Origin: Rhizobium ruizarguesonis
GTDB lineage: Bacteria > Pseudomonadota > Alphaproteobacteria > Rhizobiales > Rhizobiaceae
NCBI RefSeq assembly: GCF_012349115.1
Contig: NZ_PQIG01000089.1
Coordinates: forward strand, 1 to 64,000
Length of the DNA: 64,000 nucleotides
Direction: 5' to 3'
Below, piece by piece: positions 31,899 through 39,732 of the stretch. Under the pieces are notes generated by a model. That model made no database searches. It worked only from the letters and a program-made list of their open reading frames with translations, and was not told where the DNA came from. Every line of letters starts with the position of its first letter. The stretch's first letter is position 1. Position numbers and translations under genes: made by a program.

Positions 31899-32552
31899 AT
31901 GAATGATTACATCCGCAAGGCGGAGCGTGACCTCGCCGCTGCAACGGCCAATATCGGCGCTGCCGAGCCGCAGCTTTATCCGAGCATCACTCTCAGTGGT
32001 TCGATCTCGCCGTCATTCATAAAACAAGCGGGTAGCGCTGCCGGTGGCCTGACCACTTGGTCCTTCAGGCCGACCCTCAACCTGCCGATCTTCGATGGCG
32101 GACGGCTGCGCGCGAATGCGGAGATTACGAGATCCGGTGCGAAGGTGCAGTCTCTCGTGTGGAAGCAGACTGTTCTGACCGCCCTTGAAGAGGTTGGGCG
32201 CGCGCTATCATCCGTTCACCGCGACGCGCAAACCGTTCAGGCGCTGCGGGCGCAGGTGACGACTACGCAGGAGACTCTTGCGCTTTCGATCGGGAGCTAC
32301 AAGGATGGACACTCATCCTTGCTTGATGTGCTGGATGCGCAGCCCTCGGTCGCGACTAGCCAGGCGAGCTTGGCGCAGGCGGTGCAGCAGATGGCGAAGG
32401 ATTATGTCGCTCTGAATATGGCAATCCGGTTACAACTTCGATGGGGCCGCGATCCGGCCAACTTTCTTATGAAGACTGAGCCTCATGCCGTGGCAGCGAT
32501 GGATAAGAGATGGATTATTTCCGGCAGCCCGCCATTCAGTCGGGTCTCATAA
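31899..32552 (+). pseudogene. 3' remnant of an outer membrane efflux (NodT/OprM-type) gene
   Basis: 217 codons corresponding to the C-terminal half of an RND-pump outer membrane channel. It begins DYIRKAERDLAAATANIGAAEPQLYPS, the mid-protein repeat start of OprM/NodT proteins, and continues through PIFDGGRLRANAEI and SIGSYKDGHSSLLDVLDAQ. The signal peptide, lipid-attachment Cys and first half (over 200 residues) are missing, so it cannot form a channel alone. No inner-membrane pump genes are adjacent. Confidence 0.75.
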
Positions 32553-33344
32553 ATGGGTTACATGTTTAACTATCTAGGGCCGTGGCGACGACACATACCG
32601 ATACTGGCCGGCAACCTTAACAGACGCGCTCGGCTGACGTTTGCCGAAGGCGAATTCGCTGCGGTCTACGCGATGAGCGATGTTCACGGATGTTATAACG
32701 AGCTGGTCGAGGCGCATCGCCGCATCGTCGAGGATGCCGCGCGCTTCCCGGGGCCGAAACTCATCGTCATGCTCGGCGACTATGTCGATCGCGGGCCTGA
32801 TTCGAGTGCGGTGCTGGAGTTTCTGAGCAAGACCCCGCCGCCGGGATTTCAGCGCTTCGTCCTGTGCGGCAATCACGACGCGGAGCTGGTCAAACTCTAC
32901 CGCAAGCCAGCGCGCATTCTCGAATGGCTCGGCTTTGCCGGAACGGAGACGCTGCACTCATACGGTATCGACATCGAGCATCTGCTGCAGTCGGCGGCCG
33001 GAAGCGAAACAATTGCCCGCGTCATCCGCAACATGATACCCGAGCGGCATATCAAATTCCTGGAATCGCTGCCGATCATGCTGCGGATAGGAAGAGTCGT
33101 CTTTGTTCATGCGGGCATCAAGCCGGGCATCGACCTCAAAAAGCAGAAAGACAGCGACCTCATGTGGATCCGTCAGCCCTTCCTGGATGAAGGCCCGCAG
33201 CTTCCTGTCCTCGTGATCCACGGGCATACCCCGGCACGAATCCCGACATTCGGGCCGCAACGCATCGGTATCGACACGGCGGTTTCGGCGACGGGCCGGC
33301 TGACGGTGCTGACGATAAAGGGGACGCGAGTCGGCATCCTTTAA
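32553..33344 (+). CDS. PPP-family metallophosphatase
   Basis: A 263-residue serine/threonine protein phosphatase-like enzyme (PrpA/diadenosine tetraphosphatase type). All metal motifs are present: SDVHGCYNEL (GDxHG-like, near residue 42), GDYVDRG, GNHDAE, FVHAGIKPG and IHGHT. Some members hydrolyse phosphoproteins, others dinucleotide polyphosphates; the substrate cannot be told from sequence. It starts directly after the efflux remnant. Confidence 0.82.
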   Translation: MGYMFNYLGPWRRHIPILAGNLNRRARLTFAEGEFAAVYAMSDVHGCYNELVEAHRRIVEDAARFPGPKLIVMLGDYVDRGPDSSAVLEFLSKTPPPGFQRFVLCGNHDAELVKLYRKPARILEWLGFAGTETLHSYGIDIEHLLQSAAGSETIARVIRNMIPERHIKFLESLPIMLRIGRVVFVHAGIKPGIDLKKQKDSDLMWIRQPFLDEGPQLPVLVIHGHTPARIPTFGPQRIGIDTAVSATGRLTVLTIKGTRVGIL

Positions 33345-33399
33345 ATCGGCGAACATGGGGGCCGTCCGAAAACCACTGCACGCTTTTGCGCGACATGCT

Positions 33400-33436
33400 T
33401 AAAACCAAACGCCGCGGGACTTGCGCTCCGCGGCGT
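33400..33436 (-). terminator. Rho-independent terminator of ugd
   Basis: Minus strand ACGCCGCGG-loop-CCGCGGCGT followed by TTGGTTTT, about 30 bases after the ugd stop codon. Confidence 0.75.
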
Positions 33437-33465
33437 CAGGACGATCAGACGTTCAGGAGGCTATC

Positions 33466-34794
33466 TCAGGCGCCGGTCACGTCCTGATAAAGGTTGGTGC
33501 CGATGCCGGTATAGGTAAAGCCGTGTTTGCGGACCTCGTCGCTGCGGTAGATATTGCGCAGATCGACCAGGATCGGAGTGCGCATCGACTGCTTCAGGCG
33601 ATTGAAATCGAGCGCGCGGAACTGGTTCCATTCGGTGACGATGACAATCGCATCCGCACCAGCGGCCGCCTCGTAGGGTCCGCTCGCATATTCGATGTTC
33701 TCGATCACCTTGCGGGCGTTTTCCATACCCTCGGGATCGTAACCGACCACTTGCGCGCCGTTGTCCTGCAGGGTCTGGATGACCGCGATCGCCGGGCTGT
33801 CGCGCATGTCGTCGGTGTTCGGTTTGAAAGTCAGGCCGAGGATCGCGATCTTCTTGCCGCGAATGTCTCCGCCGACGGCCGAAATGACTTTGCGTCCCAT
33901 CGCCCGCTTGCGGTTGTCATTGATCGAGATCGTCGTCTCGATGAGACGCATCGGCGCGTCGTAATCCTGCGCCGTCTTGGCAAGAGCAAGCGTATCCTTG
34001 GGGAAGCACGAGCCGCCGTAACCCGGGCCGGCATGCAGGAACTTGGAGCCGATACGGCCATCGAGACCGATTCCGCGCGAAACGTCCTGGACGTTTGCGT
34101 CGACCCGCTCGCAGAGATCGGCAATCTCGTTGATGAAGGTGATTTTCATCGCGAGAAATGCATTGGCCGCATATTTGATCAGTTCCGAGGTGCGGCGAGT
34201 GGTGAAGACCAGGGGTGCCTGGTTGAGGTAAAGCGGGCGATAGACCTCGGTCATGGTTTCGCGTGCCCGGTCGTCGTTCAGCCCGACGACGATACGGTCA
34301 GGACGCTTGAAATCCTCGATGGCGGCGCCTTCGCGCAGGAATTCCGGATTGGAAACGACGGCGACATCTGCCGCGGGATTGGTTTCGCGCATGATCCGCT
34401 CGACCTCGTCACCCGTGCCGACCGGCACCGTCGACTTGGTGACGATAACGGTGAAGCCTTCCACATAGGTGGCGATCTCGCGTGCAGCGGCGTAGACATA
34501 GGAGAGATCCGCGTGGCCGTCGCCGCGTCGGGACGGTGTGCCGACAGCGATGAACACGACGTCGGCGCTGCGGACACTTTCGCCGACATCGGTCGAAAAG
34601 GACAGCCGGCCGGTGCTGGTATTTTCGGCGACCAGTTGCTCGAGACCCGGCTCGTAGATCGGAATGCGGCCTTCGCGAAGGGCTTCGATCTTACTCAGAT
34701 CCTTGTCGACGCAGATGACGTCGTGGCCGAAATCCGCAAAGCAAACGCCTGAAACGAGGCCGACATAGCCTGATCCAATCATCGTGATGCGCAT
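33466..34794 (-). CDS. ugd: UDP-glucose 6-dehydrogenase
   Basis: A 442-residue enzyme making UDP-glucuronate, the donor for the GlcA residues of acidic exopolysaccharide and the substrate of LpsL. N-terminal NAD motif GSGYVGLVSGVCF, STVPVGTGDEV, central helix with KYAANAFLAMKITFINE, and catalytic Cys in GGSCFPKD near residue 260. Known in rhizobia as rkpK or exo5. It lies at the edge of the polysaccharide cluster, with its own terminator. Confidence 0.94.
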   Translation of the reverse strand: MRITMIGSGYVGLVSGVCFADFGHDVICVDKDLSKIEALREGRIPIYEPGLEQLVAENTSTGRLSFSTDVGESVRSADVVFIAVGTPSRRGDGHADLSYVYAAAREIATYVEGFTVIVTKSTVPVGTGDEVERIMRETNPAADVAVVSNPEFLREGAAIEDFKRPDRIVVGLNDDRARETMTEVYRPLYLNQAPLVFTTRRTSELIKYAANAFLAMKITFINEIADLCERVDANVQDVSRGIGLDGRIGSKFLHAGPGYGGSCFPKDTLALAKTAQDYDAPMRLIETTISINDNRKRAMGRKVISAVGGDIRGKKIAILGLTFKPNTDDMRDSPAIAVIQTLQDNGAQVVGYDPEGMENARKVIENIEYASGPYEAAAGADAIVIVTEWNQFRALDFNRLKQSMRTPILVDLRNIYRSDEVRKHGFTYTGIGTNLYQDVTGA

Positions 34795-34818
34795 ATTTCC
34801 CTCAAATCATTAGAGTAG

Positions 34819-34847
34819 AACGTCATGCTGCGTCGCAGCATGACGTT
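34819..34847. promoter_or_regulatory. Perfect 14-bp inverted repeat upstream of ugd
   Basis: AACGTCATGCTGCG-T-CGCAGCATGACGTT, 25 bases before the ugd start codon. As RNA it would be a very stable hairpin in the leader; as DNA it would suit a dimeric regulator. The rest of the 269-bp gap to 35063 shows nothing else clear. Confidence 0.6.
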
Positions 34848-35063
34848 CGTCATAGTTAATCTGGACGAAAAGACAATACCGAAGATCGCCTGAAACCCAC
34901 ATCGAAAATCGAACTCCGGGCACCGCAGCTTGCCGCGCGCTGCCCCGTCGATAGCCAAAACATAGGTTTGTGTGGGCAATATGACAAGTCGAGCGGCTCG
35001 TCAGAGCCGGCTCGACTTCAATCCGGAAACAGGATCAATCAGTCTATGTCGCTGCCTCGGTTG

Positions 35064-35663
35064 TTATAGCCGGTACCAGACGTAGGGGTCTGTTCCCGAT
35101 TGAATCTTGTCCCAGCGCAGATCGGTATCGCGCCAGTTCTTGATGCTGCTTTTCCTGTTGTCGAGCACGAGGTCGCCCTTGTCGGTTCTGACCACGAGGA
35201 CCGCATGTCCTTCACCGGAGGGTGTATATGCCGTTGCGATTCGCAAAGCGCGCGACGACCAGCCCATCGCGATCAGCCGACTGCGCTTGGTCAACGCGAA
35301 ATCTTCGCAATCGCCGCTGCGAACATTCACCTTCCAGACGTCGCCATTCAGTTCGTTGCGGGAGTCGTTCCGGCCGATCATCGTACGATTGACGGCGGTG
35401 TTGACATCCTTTAGTTGCAGCATTTGCTTGTCCGTCAGTGCAACGACCGCCAAACCATTGTTGTCGCGGCATTCGGTCGGGTTCTGGGCGCAGAACAGCA
35501 CCTGGGCGAAAGGCGGAATGATCTTGCCTTTTTCAGAGATATAACTGACCGCCGAATTACCGGTCAGACCGCGGGCAAAACCTGCGGGACCGGCGGCAAA
35601 TGCCGAGCACGCATTGCCTGCTGTAAGGGCCAGTGCCAGAAGTGTAACGAAAGTTTTCTTCAT
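35064..35663 (-). CDS. Periplasmic transglutaminase-like cysteine protease (BTLCP)
   Basis: A 199-residue secreted protein: signal peptide (TFVTLLALALTAGNACSAFA), then the bacterial transglutaminase-like cysteine proteinase fold with catalytic Cys in GDCEDFALTKR, His in GEGHAVLVVRT and Asp in LVLDNRKS. The best known relative, LapG, cleaves large surface adhesins under c-di-GMP control; the LapD partner is not seen here. It is divergent from the polymerase gene of the exopolysaccharide cluster, sharing a 308-bp intergenic region. Confidence 0.85.
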   Translation of the reverse strand: MKKTFVTLLALALTAGNACSAFAAGPAGFARGLTGNSAVSYISEKGKIIPPFAQVLFCAQNPTECRDNNGLAVVALTDKQMLQLKDVNTAVNRTMIGRNDSRNELNGDVWKVNVRSGDCEDFALTKRSRLIAMGWSSRALRIATAYTPSGEGHAVLVVRTDKGDLVLDNRKSSIKNWRDTDLRWDKIQSGTDPYVWYRL

Positions 35664-35971
35664 CTCTTAAATCCCCGTCAGGACAACCGATTGAGATCAG
35701 GCTTGCCTTTTTTCTCGGTCAATGGCATGGCGATCTGATGATCTGCCAAGTATTGGGCGCAGAATATCTGTCCCGTTTCTGCTGCTTGGAAGGAGCATAG
35801 CCGGGCCTTGTCTCGATTGGCTTAAACCTTTCGCGACAATTTTAAACGATGTGGAATTCTGTTACACTTTAGCACGCAAGTGCTTGATGTTCAACTTATG
35901 TTAGTACGAGTAAATTAATCTCTTCGGTTGCAATGGCTTTGGTCGCCGCCTACTCTGGTAAACGAATTCAC
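35664..35971. promoter_or_regulatory. Divergent promoter region between the BTLCP gene and pssT
   Basis: A 308-bp region, AT-rich toward the pssT side (TTAAACCTTTCGCGACAATTTTAAACGATG). It must hold the promoters of both genes, but no exact hexamer pair or palindrome stands out. Confidence 0.4.
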
Positions 35972-37396
35972 ATGTTCTCCAACCTCATCAATAAGCGGGT
36001 CTTGCGAGAGGTTTTGCTTTTTGCCTTCATCGGCCTCGTTATATTGACGCTCATACCGTTCGGGAGCGTTACACCCTTTCCTTTCGCCTTCGCCGCGATC
36101 GGGATGTTTGCCCTCGCCATCATTTCGGGACTGCTGTTCGGAGAGCCGAGACAAAGCAGATGGGTTTTCAGTATCGCTTTGTTTCTACTCGTCGTCCTGG
36201 CGGGCTGGGCGTTCATCCAAACCATCGAACTGCCCGCCAATTGGTTGGCGAATCCCGCCTGGAATGCCGCGCGTGACCTGGCAGGTGCCCAGTCCGCGGC
36301 GATCTCGGTCGAACCGGCCGACACGTTCGCGTCGATCCTCCGGGTCGCCCTGCCTTTCGTCACGTTCCTGACCGGGCTCCTCTTATGCGATACCGATCAG
36401 CGCGCGAGAAAAGTGCTTGCCGGCCTCGGGCTTTCGGCGGGCATCATCGCTGTTTTCGGCCTGCTGCAGTTTTTGCTGTTTCCCAGCATCCTGATCGTCA
36501 TCGAGAAACATGCCTACCTCGACAGCCTGACCGCGGTCTTCGTCAACCGCAATACCGCCGCGACCTTCCTCGGGCTTGGAACGCTGCTCATGCTGACCCT
36601 GGTCAGGGACATTGCCCGTGCCTATTCGAACTATCCGCCCGGTGAGCCGGGCCGAAACGCGCTTCTCTTGCGATCGTGGGTCTATATCCTACTCTTGTGC
36701 GCATGCTTCACCGCGCTGATGCTCAGCCGCTCGCGCGCCGGGATATTTGCGACCTTTGTTGCCGCTCTCATCTATTTTCCGTGGCTTGTCATCAATTGGA
36801 ACGGCTCGAGGCGTCATCTGAGACCGGCGTCAAGATGGCGTTCGATGCTGAAGCTCCTCTCGGCGATTGGTTTCATCGTAGTGTTACTGACGATGTTTGC
36901 AGGCCAGGCGATTTTGCGTGCGCAAGAGCGGCTGCTCGAGGATGATGATCGGTTTTGCATCCTGCCGGGCATATGGCGTGCCATTTCGGATCATTGGTTG
37001 ACGGGAACCGGGCTCGGTACCTTTCGGACCGTGTTTTCTGCCTACCGCGATCCGGCCTGTGGAATTTTCGGGATCTTCGATCGCGCACACAATTTCTATC
37101 TCGAAGGGTTTCTGGGCCTCGGAATATTGTTCCCCATTGCGGCCGTCCTTGTCCTCTCGGTACTTGCAAGAGTGTTTTGGCGCGGGCTCGTCCAAAGGCG
37201 GCGTCTGAGGCACTATGTTCTTCTTGGTCTAGCGGCGACGGTTTTGGTCGCCCTTCATGCGGCGGTCGATTTTTCGCTGCAGATACCGGGTTTTGCGGTG
37301 TTTTACTCCGCCTTCCTCAGTGCGGTTGTCGCGATAAGCCTCGGGCGTAGCAACGGAGAGGCGGACATGGCATATGAGCGGCCGTTAACCACTTAA
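35972..37396 (+). CDS. pssT: Wzy-like polysaccharide polymerase / O-antigen ligase family protein
   Basis: A 474-residue membrane protein with about ten to twelve hydrophobic segments and the Wzy/WaaL-type periplasmic loop (LTGTGLGTFRTVFSAYRD, then DRAHNFYLEGFLGLG). It would polymerise lipid-linked repeat units in the periplasm. The position before the OPX lipoprotein, secreted protein and Wzc-type kinase matches pssT-pssN-pssO-pssP of R. leguminosarum, hence the symbol. ATG at 35972 is chosen because the hydrophobic protein begins there; ATG at 35933 is possible. Confidence 0.75.
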   Translation: MFSNLINKRVLREVLLFAFIGLVILTLIPFGSVTPFPFAFAAIGMFALAIISGLLFGEPRQSRWVFSIALFLLVVLAGWAFIQTIELPANWLANPAWNAARDLAGAQSAAISVEPADTFASILRVALPFVTFLTGLLLCDTDQRARKVLAGLGLSAGIIAVFGLLQFLLFPSILIVIEKHAYLDSLTAVFVNRNTAATFLGLGTLLMLTLVRDIARAYSNYPPGEPGRNALLLRSWVYILLLCACFTALMLSRSRAGIFATFVAALIYFPWLVINWNGSRRHLRPASRWRSMLKLLSAIGFIVVLLTMFAGQAILRAQERLLEDDDRFCILPGIWRAISDHWLTGTGLGTFRTVFSAYRDPACGIFGIFDRAHNFYLEGFLGLGILFPIAAVLVLSVLARVFWRGLVQRRRLRHYVLLGLAATVLVALHAAVDFSLQIPGFAVFYSAFLSAVVAISLGRSNGEADMAYERPLTT

Positions 37397-37684
37397 AGTT
37401 TAAATGGATGGATTTTAATAAGATTTTCGGAAAAGATCGATTGTGCAGGTGCGAACGGTTGACTCTGAAACCCAAGAAATTTTATAGCGGGTGCAGCCTT
37501 CGGATTGTTGCGGCGCAAGAAAAGTCGCACCGGGGCCGTTTTTCGCTTCCTAAGGGCTCGACGTTGCCAGCCTGCCACAGTTAGGGGAATGTTAATCGGC
37601 TTTCAGTGTTATTGATCGGGGATCGTCTTGTATTTTGTCAGATTGCGGAGCAGTAGCTTCAGAGGCGTCAACACAGGGTATTCT
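37397..37684. other. Intergenic region upstream of pssN
   Basis: A 288-bp gap with an AT-rich start (GTTTAAATGGATGGATTTTAATAAG). It probably carries a separate promoter for pssN, but no defined elements or terminator were identified. Confidence 0.35.
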
Positions 37685-38896
37685 ATGGGTTGTTCTCGTA
37701 TCAGTAGTACACGCGTCGCCATTGTTGTAGCGCTAACGACTATATTGGCAAGCTGCACATCGTTGCCAAGATCCGGTCCCGATCACAAAGATGTTGATCG
37801 CGATGCAGCCGTGAAAGTGACAACCAAGGAGCGTCGCGTCGGTATCGACTACGCCCTGATTGATCTCAGCAAGAACGTCCTGTCGTATTTTACCGCTCCC
37901 CAGCCAACATCCTTCAAAGGTTTTGGTGGTGGTCGAGGCGGGGCGCCCGAAATTCCGCTCGGTTTCGGTGATGTCGTTTCGGTTGCCATCTTCGAGGCTC
38001 AGTCGGGCGGTCTTTTCATTCCGTCCGATGCAGGTAGCCGACCCGGCAATTACATCTCGCTGCCAGAGCAGACCATCGATAGAAACGGAACGATCACAAT
38101 TCCCTATGCAGGCCGGGTTCCGGCTGCCGGTCGCCTGAAGGAGACCGTAGAGCAGGACGTCGAGGATCGCCTGGCAAGCCGCGCGATCGAGCCGCAGGTG
38201 GTTATAACCACAACCACAAGCCGCTCCAGTCAGGTTGCCGTGCTCGGTGATGTCAACAATCCCCAGCGCGTCGAGATCAGCCCGGCCGGTGAGCGCGTTC
38301 TGGATGTCATTTCCGCCGCGGGTGGTTTGACGACCAACAATATCGAAACGAATGTGACGCTGCAGCGTCGTGGCAAGACGGCAACCGTCGCCTACACTAC
38401 GCTATTGAAGAACCCGGCCGAAAATATTTATGTTGCGCCGGATGACACGATTTCGATCGATCATGAGCGTCGCACATATCTTGCGCTCGGCGCCGCAGGC
38501 ACCAGCGGTCGCTTCGATTTCGAAGAGTCTGATCTGACCCTTGGAGAGGCAATCGCCAAGGCGGGCGGCCTGCGCGACGACCGCGCTGATCCGGCACAGG
38601 TCCTGCTCTACCGCCTTGTCCCCAAGAAAACGGTTGCAGCGATGCACGTGGACGCGACGAGGTTTACGGGTGAAACGGTTCCGGTAATCATCCGCGCGAA
38701 TCTTCGCGATCCGGCAACCTTGTTTGCTGTTCAGCAATTCAAGATGGAAGACAAGGATATTATCTATATTTCCAATTCGGCCTCTGTTGAACTGGTCAAG
38801 TTCCTTGACATCGTAAACTCGGTATCGTCCACTATTTCCGGAGTGGCCGACGATGCGAACGATACCAGCAATGCGGTCCAGGATCTTGGAAATTGA
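37685..38896 (+). CDS. pssN: Outer membrane polysaccharide export lipoprotein (OPX/Wza family)
   Basis: A 403-residue lipoprotein: signal with lipobox LASC (Cys about residue 24). The Poly_export domain follows at about residues 85-190 (GFGDVVSVAIFEAQSGG, then GTITIPYAGRVPAAGRL), then two SLBB-type regions (SQVAVLGDVNNPQRVEIS, GERVLDVISAAGG and RTYLALGAAGTSGRFDFE). It forms the outer membrane exit for exopolysaccharide with PssP. The ATG at 37685 follows AGGGTATTCT; a TTG at 37628 would add a poor extension before the signal. Confidence 0.88.
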   Translation: MGCSRISSTRVAIVVALTTILASCTSLPRSGPDHKDVDRDAAVKVTTKERRVGIDYALIDLSKNVLSYFTAPQPTSFKGFGGGRGGAPEIPLGFGDVVSVAIFEAQSGGLFIPSDAGSRPGNYISLPEQTIDRNGTITIPYAGRVPAAGRLKETVEQDVEDRLASRAIEPQVVITTTTSRSSQVAVLGDVNNPQRVEISPAGERVLDVISAAGGLTTNNIETNVTLQRRGKTATVAYTTLLKNPAENIYVAPDDTISIDHERRTYLALGAAGTSGRFDFEESDLTLGEAIAKAGGLRDDRADPAQVLLYRLVPKKTVAAMHVDATRFTGETVPVIIRANLRDPATLFAVQQFKMEDKDIIYISNSASVELVKFLDIVNSVSSTISGVADDANDTSNAVQDLGN

Positions 38897-38976
38897 TTGA
38901 CATAGGCGGGCCGTCATCGATCGCGAATGATCAGTGAGGGCGGCCTATATAGCGGATTTGATGAAGGACTGTGGTT

Positions 38977-39681
38977 ATGGCAAGGTCTGGTGTTTATCGT
39001 AAGCTTGCGTATAGCGGAATCGTCGTCGCGATGTTTGCCGGCATGAATTCAAGCGCTTTTGCGGCAGCTTGTTTGGGTCCGGCAAGTCTGACTTCCGTCG
39101 ATGTCGGCGGATTTACCGCTAGCCCTGCCGTTCTGCTCGACATGTCCGATCCGTTGGTTTTGTCATCGCGTGTTCGCGCGCTGGTCGGAAGCAGCAATGA
39201 TGCGCTGTCGCCAGTGATCGAGCAGGCAAAGAAGGCCAGTGCTGCACAGATGGCGGCTATCGGCTCCGGTCTCGCGCGGGCCGCAAACAGCTGCCAGGTA
39301 ACGGATCCGCAATTCAAGCTGGCGATCGAAAAGGCCGTTGCCGAGGCGACTATTGCCGATCCCAACCTCGCGCCGCTGCTTGCCGCCTTTGCAAAGGTCC
39401 TTGCCGAAGGCGGGACCGCAGCTCTTGGTCCGGGTGCAAGTGCCGCCGCCGCATCCGGCATCGGCAATGATGGGCAAGTTGGACAAACCGGGCCTGGAGC
39501 GGACGATGGTACGCCGTTCGACGGCGCTGCCACAACTGCGGGTACACTGAAGGTCTCGAATGCCGGCGCAGATGATTCATCGTCGACTTCAACGACGACG
39601 ATCGTCAGCATCGGAGCGGCTGGGCAGTCGTCCACCGATCCGACGCAGTCGACGAGTCAGAGTGTCCCGGTCATACAATAG
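38977..39681 (+). CDS. pssO: Secreted PssO-like protein
   Basis: A 234-residue protein with a signal peptide (LAYSGIVVAMFAGMNSSAFA), a helical Ala-rich middle (IEQAKKASAAQMAAIGSGLARAA) and a low-complexity Gly/Ser/Thr/Asp tail. Its place between the OPX lipoprotein and the Wzc-type kinase matches pssO, a secreted surface protein of R. leguminosarum implicated in exopolysaccharide production; the symbol rests on position. AAGGA lies 9 bases before the ATG. Confidence 0.7.
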   Translation: MARSGVYRKLAYSGIVVAMFAGMNSSAFAAACLGPASLTSVDVGGFTASPAVLLDMSDPLVLSSRVRALVGSSNDALSPVIEQAKKASAAQMAAIGSGLARAANSCQVTDPQFKLAIEKAVAEATIADPNLAPLLAAFAKVLAEGGTAALGPGASAAAASGIGNDGQVGQTGPGADDGTPFDGAATTAGTLKVSNAGADDSSSTSTTTIVSIGAAGQSSTDPTQSTSQSVPVIQ

Positions 39682-39732
39682 CTGGAATTGCCCGTAGATC
39701 TTAGCACTTGACGCTTTTGTTGGAGATCGAAA

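Noticed and set aside
33421..34752. 443-codon plus-strand frame opposite ugd
   Set aside because: It runs over the intact UDP-glucose dehydrogenase and its terminator and has no family features.
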